Of a stretch of DNA of 64,000 nt, positions 1 to 11,736 are shown in pieces; the first letter of the stretch is position 1; the number at the start of each line of letters is the position of its first letter. The notes below the pieces were generated by a model. The model ran no database searches, was not told where the DNA came from, and was given only the letters and a program-made list of their open reading frames with translations. The DNA is taken from NCBI GenBank assembly GCA_022592445.1, contig JABYQR010000087.1, positions 62,001-126,000 on the forward strand. Direction: 5' to 3'. The DNA is from Cytidiella melzeri. Its lineage: Eukaryota; Basidiomycota; Agaricomycetes; Polyporales; Irpicaceae. Made by a program: the position numbers and the translations under genes.

Positions 1-1115
1 ACGAAGCAGATGCCGACTATCATAATGATAGCGAAAATAATCTGGATCGCAATCGGTACTCGCCATTGCGCAGAAGATCCTGACGCCCAAAACCTAGAGA
101 AAGAGGTCAGCGACATTCAAAGCTCTTGAAGGACTTGGGACTTGCAATGCGAAGTCTATCCACTGCTCGCAATATGTGTTAGTGAGCTCGTACAAGTTAG
201 ACAAAAGAAATTTTATATGCGTACGTAACTGTTCGATGATTAACGCTTGAACTACACAAACAACATGCGATGCACTCACGAAACCATGATACCAAACGTG
301 ATGAGACTTCCTTCCAGCATGATAAAACTTCCTCGACTCGAAGCTGGAGAACATTCAGCATGGTACGAAGGTACAGTGGACGTCTGAAGAGCACGTATAT
401 CAGGAAGTTTCCCAATGTAAGTAGATTTGACCGACGTTGAGCCCATTGCCGAGACCCGTTATAATGCGCGCAACTACCAGTTGGGCATAGCTGAAAGATG
501 TTGCTTGCAATATTGCGCCAATAATCATGATGATGCCGCCAGTAACGATAGTTCTGCGACGACCGATGCGATCGCCGACCCATAAATTGGACAGCGCACC
601 AGTGAGACAGCCAATTTCCTGAGAAAAGCGTCAGTCAGGTGCAGACCAAGATGATATACTTGATCACCACTTACATATACTGCCACCACAAAACTTTGAA
701 GAGTGGCATGATTCGATGGTTCACTCGAGTCCACCACCACCTGCGGGAACACCTTCTCGAACTATGTGGAACAGCGGTCAGCACATGATCGTGTCTTCGA
801 ACGTAAACGTTCTCACCTGCCCTGCAGTCAATAAGGCAGACATTACTCCCTGATCATAGCTGAAAATACACAGTCAGTATTCGTAGCCACCTTCGTAAGC
901 GATCACCAGGCATACCCAAACAGGGTGAACCCGGTCCCCGCCACAAAAGCCAATGCTGCGGTGAGTTTACGTCCTCGAAGGCGTAGAGGAGGCGCCGCAG
1001 CCTGTAGCTCGCCGTGGCCTACAACCTCCCTACGTTGTGGCATTTCATTGATTTTGGCGCGTTCGTTGGAATTAGAGCTGGAGTCGGTGTGCGTGGTAGA
1101 TGTATGAGTAGCCAT
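1..1115 (-). CDS. MFS sugar transporter, N-terminal part (cut by window edge)
   Basis: Major facilitator of the fungal sugar porter family, expected to move hexoses or related sugars across the plasma membrane. The start at 1113-1115 opens a hydrophilic N-terminus, then the first helix ends TGFTLFGY. After an intron comes YDQGVMSALLTAGQ, the classic TM1 to loop signature. Later exons give EIGCLTGALSNLWVGDRIGR, which carries the loop 2-3 motif (GDRIGRRRT), then ARIITGLGNGLN, TSTVPSYHAECSPASSRG, and GSLITFGIMVS. The last exon in the window reads SSAQWRVPIAIQIIFAIIMI. These are diagnostic of sugar porters of the STL1/HXT/quinate group. The coding region runs off the left edge, so roughly the second half is missing and substrate cannot be assigned. 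At least five short introns are inferred. Family assignment is firm; substrate is unknown. Confidence 0.9.
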
Positions 1116-1757
1116 CGCGTGAGTGCGCGTAGGGGATGGCGAAGATGGGAATGTAACCTCGATGTCGGACGCAGGTTGAATATTGAATTCTGACCACCTA
1201 GCTTCTTCTGCTTTATATGGCCTCCAGGATTACCAACAAGTTCACACCTTCGTAGAAGAACCCCGTGGGGCTCCACAACCACGTACTGATATCCGGTCCG
1301 ATAAAGTCTCGTGAGTCGTGAAACTCTTGAGTTGTCTCGTACCGCATTGCGAAGGTGACCCTAGGGTGTTACCGTAATGTAGACTTCCACGTGCGATCGC
1401 CCCAGTAAAACCAAGAGATATGCTTTGAGTGTCACATTCCTGAGACTGACCACGAGTTGTTGTCCTGCGAAGGGTTTCACTGACCCGCATTCACCGTTCG
1501 TGGAGTGCCGACATCGACAACAGCCATGTTGGGCACGCTATGTCATTCCGAGATTTCCGATGTATTTGCACTCGCACCTGACAAGATAAGTATTCTAGCG
1601 GTAACATGGATATAATTTAGTCACGTTGAAAAGGAATCAACCTTAGCGAATGGTCGTAGAGAGTAGAGAGAGCATGAGTAACGCTCTCGGAGCGGTCTGA
1701 TGATTGAGGACCTAGGGACAGACATCCGTAATAGTATGAAACATCGCAAATTGATCT
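1116..1757. other. Intergenic gap between sugar transporter and EMP24
   Basis: This stretch of 642 bp holds the upstream region of the leftward sugar transporter and the 3' side of EMP24. Short open frames exist on the minus strand (for example 1242-1490), but they show no recognisable domain and their composition looks random. I see no repeat, tRNA or clear regulatory motif. Confidence 0.5.
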
Positions 1758-2637
1758 CTAGAAGGCACGTTTCACTTCGAAGAATGACTACAAGAGTTGT
1801 GAGCATATGTAGGAGGAGAATGAGAGAGGAACGCCGTACCTTGAGGTAGTATACCTGCCATGCCACCACCACAAACAGAATGACGAACTGGGCAACGGAC
1901 CACCATTTCACTCGTTCGTTCGTGGATTCCGCAGTATTCCGATGTGTTCGTTCTCGGACGACAATGTACTCTTGCTCGTCCTTGACCGACAAGAGTCCAC
2001 CCGCAAGTGCGCGTATTTCTCTCTCAATCGGTGCAATGGTATCTGACATTGTGTGTCAGCGAAAGCGAGGTTTTACTGTAAAAATGCACATACCATCGCC
2101 ATCGACAAAGATGACACCGTGGACATTGAAGCTGTTGGGGTTCATAAGGGACATAGCAATTGGCTGTTAAGTATAAGCTAGCTTACCTCACAAGCTTGTC
2201 TATTACGGTGCTCATTTGGTTGGAGAAGCAGTATTCGTGCCTGCCGTCCTTTTCAGCAGTTATTGAAACAGTGCCGGTAGATTTCTTCAGATCTTTGTGC
2301 AATGCGTGACCATCGGGAGACGTCAGCTGTCGAAGAGCTATGGGTATGAGTTCACAGTCAAAGAGACATCACATGGAGACAACACACCCAAAAATCGATG
2401 TCCAAGTGGCCGCCTCCTCCCACTTGGTATGTGACAGTCATCTGAGTCATCCGGTCAGCATTGTCATCACCCGTAACCCAATGGAAGTCGTACCTTGTCA
2501 TTAACATGCAAGTCTTCGAAGAAACATTCTTTCTTCGCTGCTGGAACCTCAATCATGTGAGCGCGAACAAAGGATGGCATGAGTAACAGAAGGAGTATGC
2601 ATATCGAGTGTAGCAGTGTGAAAGGGTGTCGTGTCAT
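1758..2637 (-). CDS. EMP24: p24 family cargo receptor, Emp24-like
   Basis: Type I membrane protein of the p24 (emp24/gp25L) family, which cycles between ER and Golgi in COPII and COPI vesicles and helps sort GPI-anchored proteins. The start at 2637 opens a hydrophobic signal peptide (TLLHSICILLLLLMPSFVRA). The GOLD domain follows with two cysteines (KKECFFEDL and later EYCFSNQM), then a coiled-coil stretch with KDEQEYIVVRERTHRNTAES, the most conserved part of the family. One transmembrane helix (AQFVILFVVVAWQVYYLK) follows. After a last intron the tail reads SFFEVKRAF and stops at 1758-1760; the FF and KR residues fit coat-binding signals. The tail and the helix-flanking sequence fit the p24-beta (Emp24) class better than Erv25. 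An in-frame ATG 15 nt upstream is a possible alternative start. Confidence 0.9.
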
Positions 2638-2884
2638 GGTCGTACAGCGCAAGGGACGTCGTGAACAGCAGCGACTCGGAACTCGAATAGGTCGTCGTGG
2701 CGGCAGCGGAGGTAGGACCCCAAGAACTGGCGCGATGGGGAGTTCCGGGGGGCTGCACCTGTACTTTGCTGATCTCTAAAGTCTTTGCAGCACATGCGAC
2801 GACCTGTCCTTTTCTTTCTCTCTCGACTCCCATCCACTCTGCCGCTGCAAGCCCTTAATCCTCAACGACACCAAGTTGCACAAC

Positions 2885-3747
2885 ATGTCCGAACCTCTCG
2901 ACGCCCTAGCCCCTCGTGTAAGTACTCGATCTCTCATAAGGACGCGCAGGCCACTCCATCGATGCTGCAAATGATTGCGCCACCGCTACCTTGAACAATG
3001 CTTACAACTTCTCTTGCACAGGCAGAGGAGGAGCACGATCCTCATTTTGAGCCTGTGATCAAGCTCACCGAGCAGGTCGATGTGAAGACTATGGAGGAAG
3101 ATGAGGACGTTTTGTTCAAGATGTACGCACGGCCAGTCCACTTTACATGACACGCGAAGTGCTCAACCTTTTTTCATCTTATAGGCGCGCCAAGCTGTTT
3201 CGTTTTGCTGCTGAAGCTTCTGAGTGGAAAGAGCGTGGTACTGGCGACGTCCGACTGTTGCAGTCGAAGGAGACCCAGAAGGTCCGTCTTGTGATGAGAC
3301 GTGATAAGACCTTGAAAGTCTGCGCAAACCACTTGAGTAAGATCATACTCTCCAATCACTCCAGATCGCACATTGACTGTCAGGAATTTCAGTCAGCTCC
3401 GACATGAAACTCCAGCCCAACATTGGATCGGACCGAAGCTGGGTGTGGAAGGTCTCTGCAGATTATGCCGAAACTCCTGCGACAGCGGAAACCCTCGCCA
3501 TTCGATTCGCCAACGCTGAAAGTATGTCCACACTTGTCACTTCACAGTGCACTGCTCAGATTGTAGCGTTCCTCTAGACGCCGCTTTGTTCAAAGAGGCG
3601 TTTGAGAAGGCTCAGAAATCAAATGTTGACCTCGCATCGTCGAAACCCGCAGAACCCACGGAAAGCACACCTGAGGTTGTGGCCGATGAAAAGAAGGAGG
3701 AGGAACCTGCTGCTGAGACGACGGAAGAGGGAAAGAAAGAAGAGTAA
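2885..3747 (+). CDS. YRB1: Ran-binding protein 1
   Basis: Cytosolic Ran-GTP binding protein that, with RanGAP, promotes GTP hydrolysis and release of export complexes. The start at 2885 gives a short exon ([11 protein letters not shown]). The single RanBD domain follows: [20 protein letters not shown], then [51 protein letters not shown], and [11 protein letters not shown]. These match the family consensus in order, including the W-KERG-G and VMRRD motifs. The C-terminus is acidic and rich in Lys/Glu/Ala and ends at 3745-3747. At least four short introns are inferred. It has one RanBD and no zinc fingers or FG repeats, so it is RanBP1 and not RanBP2/Nup2. It converges on the ClpX gene, with about 250 bp between stops. 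Confidence 0.95.
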
Positions 3748-3997
3748 ACGGATCGATCGCAGTAAACCATCCACTTTGTACTCTGTGTATACATCTCGAC
3801 GTCTCTATGTCCCATTGGCTTGTACACACATTCCACAATTCATCGCGCTGCGTAGTCTCTAGAGTAAGGATGTCGCAAAATATGATGAGAATGTTGTCAC
3901 TTGGTGTGAAACAAACGTACTGGCTTATCCACCCATGTACCTGCGTTCTACATTGCGTACATGTACACCGTGTTGCTACATAAATTCATATCACGTC

Positions 3998-6237
3998 CTA
4001 ACTGGATCGCTTCTCCTCCTCCGCCCACGCTGCCCAAAACGATGTGGCTTCGCCCTTGCGCCAATATTTTGGCGCTTGAAGTCCTTTCACCACCCCCTCC
4101 GTGATTAACACATGCCGTACATTCTACGGGGCAGGCGGGAATCAGTAATGCGTCGCGAACAGATTTGATCTACTCTTACTGATCCTCTACAATATGCTGC
4201 TCATTGAGCTAGCTGCAATGGATGGTATGGAATGAGCAACACTCACGGTACTTCATACATTGGGTCCAACAGTATTGACTCCTGCAGAGAAAATGTGACT
4301 TAAGGGCAAGTCCACTCGGCGAAGCGAGAACTCACCATGATACCCCTCAGCCCACGTGCACCACCGCCCCTTTCAGCGGCTTTCAGACATATCGCGTACA
4401 ATGCACCAGTAGAAAATCGAATTTCCACCCCAGAATATCCAAATAGTGCGGTGTACTGAGATATTAGCGAGCCTCGCACTTCTGTCAGAACTCGCCGAAG
4501 GTCCTTTGGTGTCAAGGGTGCTAGAGTGGTTATGGAAGGCAGGCGGGACACAAACTCAGGGATGAAACCATATCTGACAAGATCTCGATGTATATGGGTA
4601 TGAGGGTGAATTATTTCATCTTCGACAGCGGTGGTTGGACCTACCTCCAGGTTCCACCAATTCGAGGGCGTGCGGATTTTGATTTTTGTTAGGCGTGAAG
4701 AACGGCATGAATTGGTTGGAACTTTCCTCCACACTTGACGCGTTCAGAGGAGCTGTGAATCCTATTGACTAAGATGATGATGAGCATACGGACTAAACAC
4801 GCTCGCGGCAACTCACTCCTTTCGCAACTCTTCGCTTTATAACATTGTCCAGCCCAACAAATGCGCCACTCAATATGAACAACACGTTGGAAGTGTCGAT
4901 TGAGTACGAATCCGGTCTTGCTACAGAAATTGAGTCCCACCCTTCCGACGAGTAAACTGGGTTACTCACGTGCCATGTTCAGACTTCGCTGAGGTCCATT
5001 CCTCGCGCGCCCTTCACTGCTCACAGGCGGAGCTTCTGCTGTCGCACCTTTAGCCTGGACGGTGATGACTGAACCTTCCATCATGCGCAGAAGAGACTGT
5101 TGGACGCCTTCACCACCAACATCACGCGTGCTTTCTGTTCCTGAATTTCCACTCTTGCGAGCGATTTTGTCTACTTCATCAATATAGACGATACCCATGC
5201 TGCAGTACGTGAGTTTATCGCATTCTCACAGGTGCTGGGAACGTGTACCTGGCGCGGTACGGGTCCCAATTTGCGGCTTGCAACTAGGCACGAATGTGAG
5301 CACCGATTGACCACGACGCTAGCGGGCGTACATACCAGGCGTTGAACGCATGTCTCCACGTCATCTCCTACGTCTGCGATATAGTCAATTCATGTTTCGG
5401 GACGAGTTCGAGTATACTGACATCCTGCCTAAATGTAACATGAGTAGCTAGACCACATACGCGAGCAAGCATACTATACCTGAGTAAATGATGTCGCATC
5501 ACTGACAGAGAAGGGTACATCGAGAACTTGAGCTAACGTCTTTGCGAGAAGAGTCTTGCCAGATCCTGTTGGACCTCTATGAATGGAACGCATGAGGCAC
5601 CACTTCACTGCAAAGAAGGACTACGTACATAACGAGGACATTACTCTTCTCAAAAAGAGGAATAGGATGCCGCGACTGCAGCGGCATATGCGGCGCGTTC
5701 ATCCGACGTGGATGAGGATGTAAGCGCGCAGCTGCGACCCCGGAATAAGCTGGTTGCAACTTCGTAACGGTCCCCGCAGGAAATGTTGAATACACTCACA
5801 GTCTTCGCTGGTCGGCCATCCAACATTTGGCTCCTCTTCGACCATGGCGGCAAAATTGGCACGCACTCGGTTGTAGTGGTTAAACACACTAACCACAACA
5901 CAAATCAGACTACGTACGGCGTTCCTCTACAGATACGCACGCGACAGAGAGTACTTTCTTGGCATTTTCCTGCCCAACGACGAACTCGTCGAGATATTGC
6001 ACTAGCTATGCCAACTAGGAGTTAATACAGGTGACTAAGTGTGGTGTATAGGGAGGTGCACACCTGCCGAGGAGTTGCGACACTGGTGGGAGGCTCAAAT
6101 GCTGCTCCTGTATCTCCGTCGTCTCGCAGACTATACTCGAACTGCGCTTGCGTCCGTATTCCCCTCGAGCTCGCCAGCTGACGGAGACTGTACCGTGGTC
6201 GCCAAAAGGTCGTTGCACGGAGTCTGGTGAGGGACAT
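3998..6237 (-). CDS. MCX1: Mitochondrial ClpX-type AAA+ unfoldase
   Basis: AAA+ ATPase of the ClpX family, expected in the mitochondrial matrix, where it unfolds proteins and, in yeast, activates heme synthesis by acting on ALA synthase. The start at 6237 gives a basic, Arg-rich presequence ([20 protein letters not shown]). The zinc-binding domain of bacterial ClpX is absent, as in fungal Mcx1. Motifs in order are: [20 protein letters not shown], Walker A ([18 protein letters not shown]), the pore loop (AGYVGDDVE), Walker B ([14 protein letters not shown]), [15 protein letters not shown], and the sensor/RFIPEF-like stretch ([20 protein letters not shown]), then GARGLRGIM. The C-terminus reads [15 protein letters not shown] and stops at 3998-4000. 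About nine introns are inferred. An in-frame ATG at 6270 would add 11 residues. No ClpP partner is seen in the window. Confidence 0.92.
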
Positions 6238-6513
6238 CGATCTATGCGCCTCAAAGAGGACCATCTTCATAAAATTTACCCCAGGGTTCGTGGGATAAAG
6301 TACCAGCAGCAAAGCTGTACAACTAGCGAGGTGCTGAACACCCGTGCTCTTTGTGAGCCAAGGCAAAGTGAGTAGAAAGTAGGCTCGGAAACAGTGCGCG
6401 GGACGTTTGTTGACGACTGTTTGCACTACCTTACTCTCTCGATCCACCATCTACGACCGGCTCTTTCATTTGTGAGTGCGCCTCGTATACGACGCCTTCT
6501 TCTGCCTAGTAAC
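6238..6513. promoter_or_regulatory. Divergent promoter region between MCX1 and Cactin
   Basis: This 276 bp stretch separates two head-to-head start codons and must hold both promoters and 5' UTRs. No TATA box or named motif stands out. Confidence 0.5.
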
Positions 6514-9008
6514 ATGGGAAGACGGGATTCACGTTCAGCGTCGCCCCGGGCACGAGATGGAGACCGCGAAAGGGATACGGAGCGAGAGAGGACCAGAAAC
6601 AAGGGCGAACCGTCTCGTCGTCACAGATCGCGCTCTCCCGACGTACGAAATAGGCGTCACGATGATGAGGCAGACCGCGACAAGAGGAAAAGGAGAAGAT
6701 CTAGGAGTAGGACGCCTGAAAAGGAACGCAAACGTCGTAGTCGCAGTCGCGACAATGACAAGAAGAAGTATGTATGTCGGTACACTATGCATACTGTGTT
6801 CTGACTGTCTGATAGGCGCAAGAGAGATAAGTCTGAAGAACGAAAAGCACGTAAGGCTGAAAAGAAGAGGATGAAGGAAGAAGAAGAGGCCCGTCAAGTA
6901 GCAGAACTCAGTGTCTACAGTGCCACGGACAACCCGTTCCACGATGTCAATCTAGGGCAACAATTTCGCTGGCACAAAAAGAACGAGAAGGAAAGGAAGC
7001 AGGGAATGAGCCTGGCAGAATCGCAACACAAGGATGCACTTCGAAGACAGGAGGCAAAGGAGGAGTTGGAGAGGTTGAACAAGCGGCGTGCAGAAAGAGA
7101 GGCAGAGCAGAGGTTGAGAGAAGAGGAGGAAATACGGATGCAGAGGTTGGCCGAGTCAGCTCAGATGGCGGATTGGTTGTCAAAGGAAGAAGATTTCCAG
7201 CTCGAACAGGAGAGGACTAGGGCTGCTATTCGTATCAAAGAGAAACGTGCCAAAGCCATCGATTTCCTTGCTATGAATCTGCGCTATGTGAACCCCATAA
7301 GCGAGGACAACGAGGAGGTGAACGACGAGGAACTCGAAATTGACTTAGACGAACCGTACAACATCATGGACGTGCGTATCACTGCGCAAATGTCATGGAT
7401 AAAACTCATGAACGTTGCTCCAGAGCCTTACACCCATTCAAATCGAAGAGCTCCACGATGACATCGAACGTTATTTGACACTAGAACAGTCTGAAGTCAA
7501 CATTGAGTTCTGGACAGTATGTTCATTCAACATTCTACTGAGCAAGCTCACTGCTCATCCTGCATCGTAGAACATGATGGTAGTTGTGAAAGACCAGCTG
7601 GACCGTATCAAAGTCAACGAACGAATGGGCGCAGAAGCTGCAGCTGCAGTGGAAGCGGATATCAACGCTCTTCTGCAAGGGAAATCGTACGACCACCTTG
7701 TCGTCCTGCAAAAATCAATACAAGCGAAGCTTGGTAGTGGAGAACCTATTGATGTCGAATACTGGGAGAACTTGCTGAAGAAGCTGCTCGTGTGGAAATC
7801 TAAGGTGCGTATATATATTTAAGAATAGAATTTCAAGTGATTTGACTTCATTATACAGGCTAAATTGAAAACTTTGCATGAAGTTGTGGTCCGAAATCGA
7901 CTCGAGCAGCTTCGCAAGCGTCAGCGGGATGAAGCACTACAAGCTCAAGAAGAACTCCTGGCCGGTGTTGCCAAGTCTGCATCACGCGTCGACCGCCCCG
8001 GTATTACCTCAGAAGCTGTGGATACTAGTACTCAACCCGCAGAAGAGGTTGAAACCTACGATCGCACAATGACACCACCGTTGCTAGATATCAGAAAGCT
8101 GCCGTATGAAGAACGGCAGATCGATATCGTTACTGAGATGGAAGATCTCCGCGCACTGGTCTGTCCTGTTGTCCTCTATCATGGTTGGTCTCTATGTATT
8201 GACGCTACAGTTTAGATTGCACAGCGACGACAAGTAGCTTCCTCGCGCTTCGTGCCCCGCACAGCCCAGCCGGAACCCGAGGAGCCCGATACGCCCGAGC
8301 CAACGGCTAGTAATGCTGACATGGCTTCTGAAGCTCTCTTCCGCGCCGAGGCTGAGCGAGATCTCGACGAGGAGGAAGAGTTATTCAATGTCGAAGAAGA
8401 TATTCAACACCCGGCCAGCTACAACTGGGAGGACAAGTATCGCCCCAGAAAGCCAAGATACTTCAATAGGGTGCATACTGGTTACGAGTGGAACAAGTAC
8501 AACCAAACGCACTACGAGTATGTTTTCGCTTTTCATTGTACCCTTGATGCCGAGCCTCCCGAACTGACATTTTTTACTTGTGCAGTACCGATAACCCCCC
8601 TCCGAAAGTCGTCCAAGGCTACAAGTTCAACATCTTCTACCCTGATCTTATTGATAAGTCGAAAGCGCCGACATACAAAATTGTCAAGGAACCTGGAAAC
8701 GACGAGACAGTGCTGTTGCACTTCACAGCCGGCCCACCTTACGAAGATATCGCGTTCAGGATCGTCAACCGAGAGTGGGAGTTTTCGCACAAGCGGTAAG
8801 TTCCACAGTTTGTGGTCAGCCGGGAAAGGCAGTTTGGGACGATTTACATGGTGCTGATATAAAAAAAATTGCACAGTGGGTTCAGAAGCAGCTTCGACAG
8901 AGGATGTCTCTCGCTGTGGTTTAATTTCCGGCGGAACGTACGTACCCTTCCTAGATCTAGCGCGTTTGTAGCTTTTGTTGACTTCATGACTAGTTCTATC
9001 GCAAATAG
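6514..9008 (+). CDS. CACTIN: Cactin, spliceosome-associated protein
   Basis: Nuclear spliceosome-associated protein of the Cactin family, linked in fission yeast (Cay1) and animals to accurate splicing and telomere upkeep. The start at 6514 opens an RS-rich N-terminus with many Arg-Ser, Arg-Glu and Arg-Asp pairs. A conserved block begins YSATDNPFHDVNLGQQFRW, followed by a long charged coiled coil of Glu/Arg/Lys (about residues 120-220). The mid domain contains EVNIEFWTNMMVVVKDQLD. The C-terminal Cactin domain includes NWEDKYRPRKPRYFNRVHTG, PPKVVQGYKFNIFYPDLID, RFTAGPPYEDIAFRIV-type sequence (here LHFTAGPPYEDIAFRIVNRE), and GCLSLWFNFRRNFYRK. The last five codons lie in a separate exon after an intron at 8936-8993, and the stop is at 9006-9008. 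About seven introns in all. Confidence 0.95.
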
Positions 9009-9430
9009 TCTTGCACGTATCCTCTGCTCTGCTTTTACTACGTGCGAAGTGGCTCCCATACTTGCCGCTCTATATTCGTAATGTCCTACTGTTTGAGCGT
9101 ATATTCATCGCGAGAATGTCGTAGATTGGAGTCAGATTGAATTTGACACCATAAACCAATCTAGTGACAGCAATGTTACCGAAGCAATATACAGCTGAGA
9201 TTTCCTGAATTGGTTTATACTGCTACACACAAAGACAAAGTCACAATGGTGGTTGACTAGGAGGAGCACCAAGCATCGAGGTATAATGTACTGTGTACGA
9301 CATGCACGTGTAACCGAGCACGAAGATGATAAGGTTTGAACGAAGAATGCCTCTCGGCCGGAACGTTGCCAAATCATCGAGGGAGGGTATACTCTACCAG
9401 ACTAGCCAGTAGCCCACAACACTCCTGTCT
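9009..9430. other. Gap between convergent Cactin and BSD2 genes
   Basis: This is 422 bp between two stop codons, holding the two 3' UTRs. No gene, repeat or structured RNA is evident. Confidence 0.5.
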
Positions 9431-11431
9431 TCATAACAAGCCAGCGGCTCTCAAGTCCCTCTGCAATCTCGCCTCATCCGCATACGCTCTTGCGAGTCGA
9501 TGCGTTCTCTCCGGATTGCTCTCGTCAATCGGTATAACATATGTTCCTCTCGGATCACTGCTGACTTCTTCCAAGTCGCCATCGTCTCTTACGTTCACGT
9601 TGAATACGGCGTCGTCAAATATACTTCGGCTCGTCCTAGGAGGACCGTCTCCACCGGACGGACGCGAGCTTGATGCGCCTGCGCCAGGGAAATCAGAGAC
9701 AGGGAAGCCGAGACCTGTGCGTAGGAGATTAATCCGTCCAAAAAGCGTAGAGCGACTAGAAGGTGCAGATGAAGAGGATGCAGGTGCTGGTAGGGAAGAC
9801 GATGGTGATGATGCAAGGATCCCGCGCTCCCAGCGCTTGACGCGCCAGAAGCTGAGCAAAGATGTCAGGAGAATGAACCAACCTTGTAAGGCTCTGTAAG
9901 CATACGCTTGTGGTTTTTAGCAAAATGATATTACGCACCAACTGTCATCAGGAAGAAAGACAGCCACTCCGTAGTTGCATCACCAAAGAAGGCAGTAGAT
10001 GATACGTCCATCGTTGAACCTGTGTCGGAGGTGATGTTCAAGTTGCGGTAGTACTCCTCTGCTTCTGCTGCCGTCCCAAATGTTGGCGTAGGGTTGCTCG
10101 GAGGAGGCGCGAAGGGCCAGCCGTCGACGTTGTCTGAAGAGACTACACCTTCTTTGGCCCATTCTTCTGCTCGACTGCGCATAGCGAATCCATATTGAAT
10201 GAGAGTGATGCCAAGGCCCGCACGAGAGCCAAGCTTAGCGGCATGCGTGGTGTGAAGGAGGTAAGTGAGGAGGAAGCCGACGAACTGGAATGATATCGAA
10301 ACAAGCATATTCCAAAGGAACGAGAATAGCGAGCCTGTTGGAAGCGAATCTACAATCATGTCTCCAGGTGCAGTCGAGGCTGAGGGCGCATGAATTGTAG
10401 TCTCCCAATAAGGGGGCACAGCGTCTGCTTGGGCGGACGCATATGATGGCGGCGCCTCCTTCTGTGCTTCCTCAGGAACGAGATAGATATTTTCACCTGT
10501 GCAAACAATCGACTTTCAGTACGATGTTTATGTCGGATGAACTGATGTACAAGAAGATAGAGGGGTGAAACGCGGGAAAATGGTGCTCGGCAGGCTTATG
10601 ACGCCTGCTGATAAGCATGCGAAGGCGATGCTGCGACCAAGAAATTGAAAGGACGAACTCACCATCCTGTATCTGGATAGCCCTCGACGGTTTCGCCGTG
10701 ACATTAGCGAAGACACCGTCGTTCGACAGCCCGCCTCCAACGACCGGCGCTGATCCGCCCTCTCTCCTCATCCCTAGCCTAGTCGCAACACCGGGGGGGA
10801 CGATGCTCCTCAGCCATACACCTGCCCTTTGCTGCTGACCACCAAACCGCCGAGCGTAAAGTCTTGCAGCATCAGAGAAGTCTGGGACGAGTCCATTCGT
10901 GTTACCCTGGGACTCGCGGAAGTTTCGGAGAATGTCTGTTGCTGGAGGCGGTGAGCCAGGGGGTGGTCTAGACATCCAGTCCGCATCGTAATCGACGTTT
11001 TCAAAGTCGTAGGTCCCGTTAGCAGGTGCAGCTGAGCTTCGTATACGAGCATCAGCTGAGGTAGTGTTGGTTACGGTTGCATGGAGTGGCGAGTCGGCAT
11101 GCTCAACAGCGGAAAGCCGTTGGTAGCCATTGCGAGCACGGGGTAGTTGAGTTTCATCTTCCTCCTCATCAGAGTCTAAGAATGCAGCCTCCATCTCATC
11201 CTGCGCATCTGGGTCGTTGCGGGGGTTGGGAAGTGGTGCATAGCGTGCAGATGGCATGCCAGAGCCTGAAATTGTCAAGCGGACGATTAGTGGGTGGTAG
11301 TGAGCACGGTGTAATGTCAGATAAATATCCGAGTCCGACGATGGTGAGGAGAAGAAAGAAAGAGGGGGAAGATGAAGAAAGAGAGGGACGTGGTTGTTGG
11401 TGAAACTGGCCAACTCACTGTAAACGCCCAT
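9431..11431 (-). CDS. BSD2: Bsd2/NDFIP-type adaptor for Rsp5 ubiquitin ligase
   Basis: Multi-pass membrane protein of the NEDD4_Bsd2 (NDFIP) family. In yeast Bsd2 recruits the Rsp5 ubiquitin ligase through PPxY-type motifs to sort metal transporters and other cargo to the vacuole. Exon 1 is only 13 nt (11419-11431), giving MGVYS when joined to the next exon, SGMPSARYAPLPN. The long N-terminal cytosolic part is acidic (DSDEEEDE). Candidate WW-binding motifs are PPSYAS and PPYWE. The Bsd2 domain has the helices SFLWNMLVSISFQFVGFLLT and YLLHTTHAAKLGSRAGLGIT, then a third helix (WLSFFLMTVG, continuing into a LQGWFILLTSLLSFWRVKRW-type exon). A Ser/Pro-rich tail ends at 9431. If the micro-exon is not used, translation could begin at Met 11257. 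Confidence 0.88.
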
Positions 11432-11736
11432 TATCCTATTTAGTCTAAGGCTGCTCACATCCAAAACGATCCTTCTGCTTGTGCATAGCCACAACAGATA
11501 TCTGTCTGACGGTCACCTACGAACGGGTGCACACAAACTTTCAGTGACGCCTCACAACAACTTCATAAGAGATACGAAGGTGAGTATGTAAGTATTCAGG
11601 CTGCGGCACTGGCAGCTGCGGCCGTCTCGATCAGCCGCGACCACTTTGGCGCTTGTGACGACTCCATGCGCCCACTCACTGAGAGACTCCCTCTCTTTCT
11701 CTCATCTCACGCACAGCAAGCTCGTCAACCCAACTC
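11432..11736. promoter_or_regulatory. Divergent promoter region between BSD2 and TVP38
   Basis: This 305 bp stretch lies between head-to-head start codons. It has GC-rich patches near 11610-11660, including CAGCTGCGGCCG. No certain motif could be named. Confidence 0.45.
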
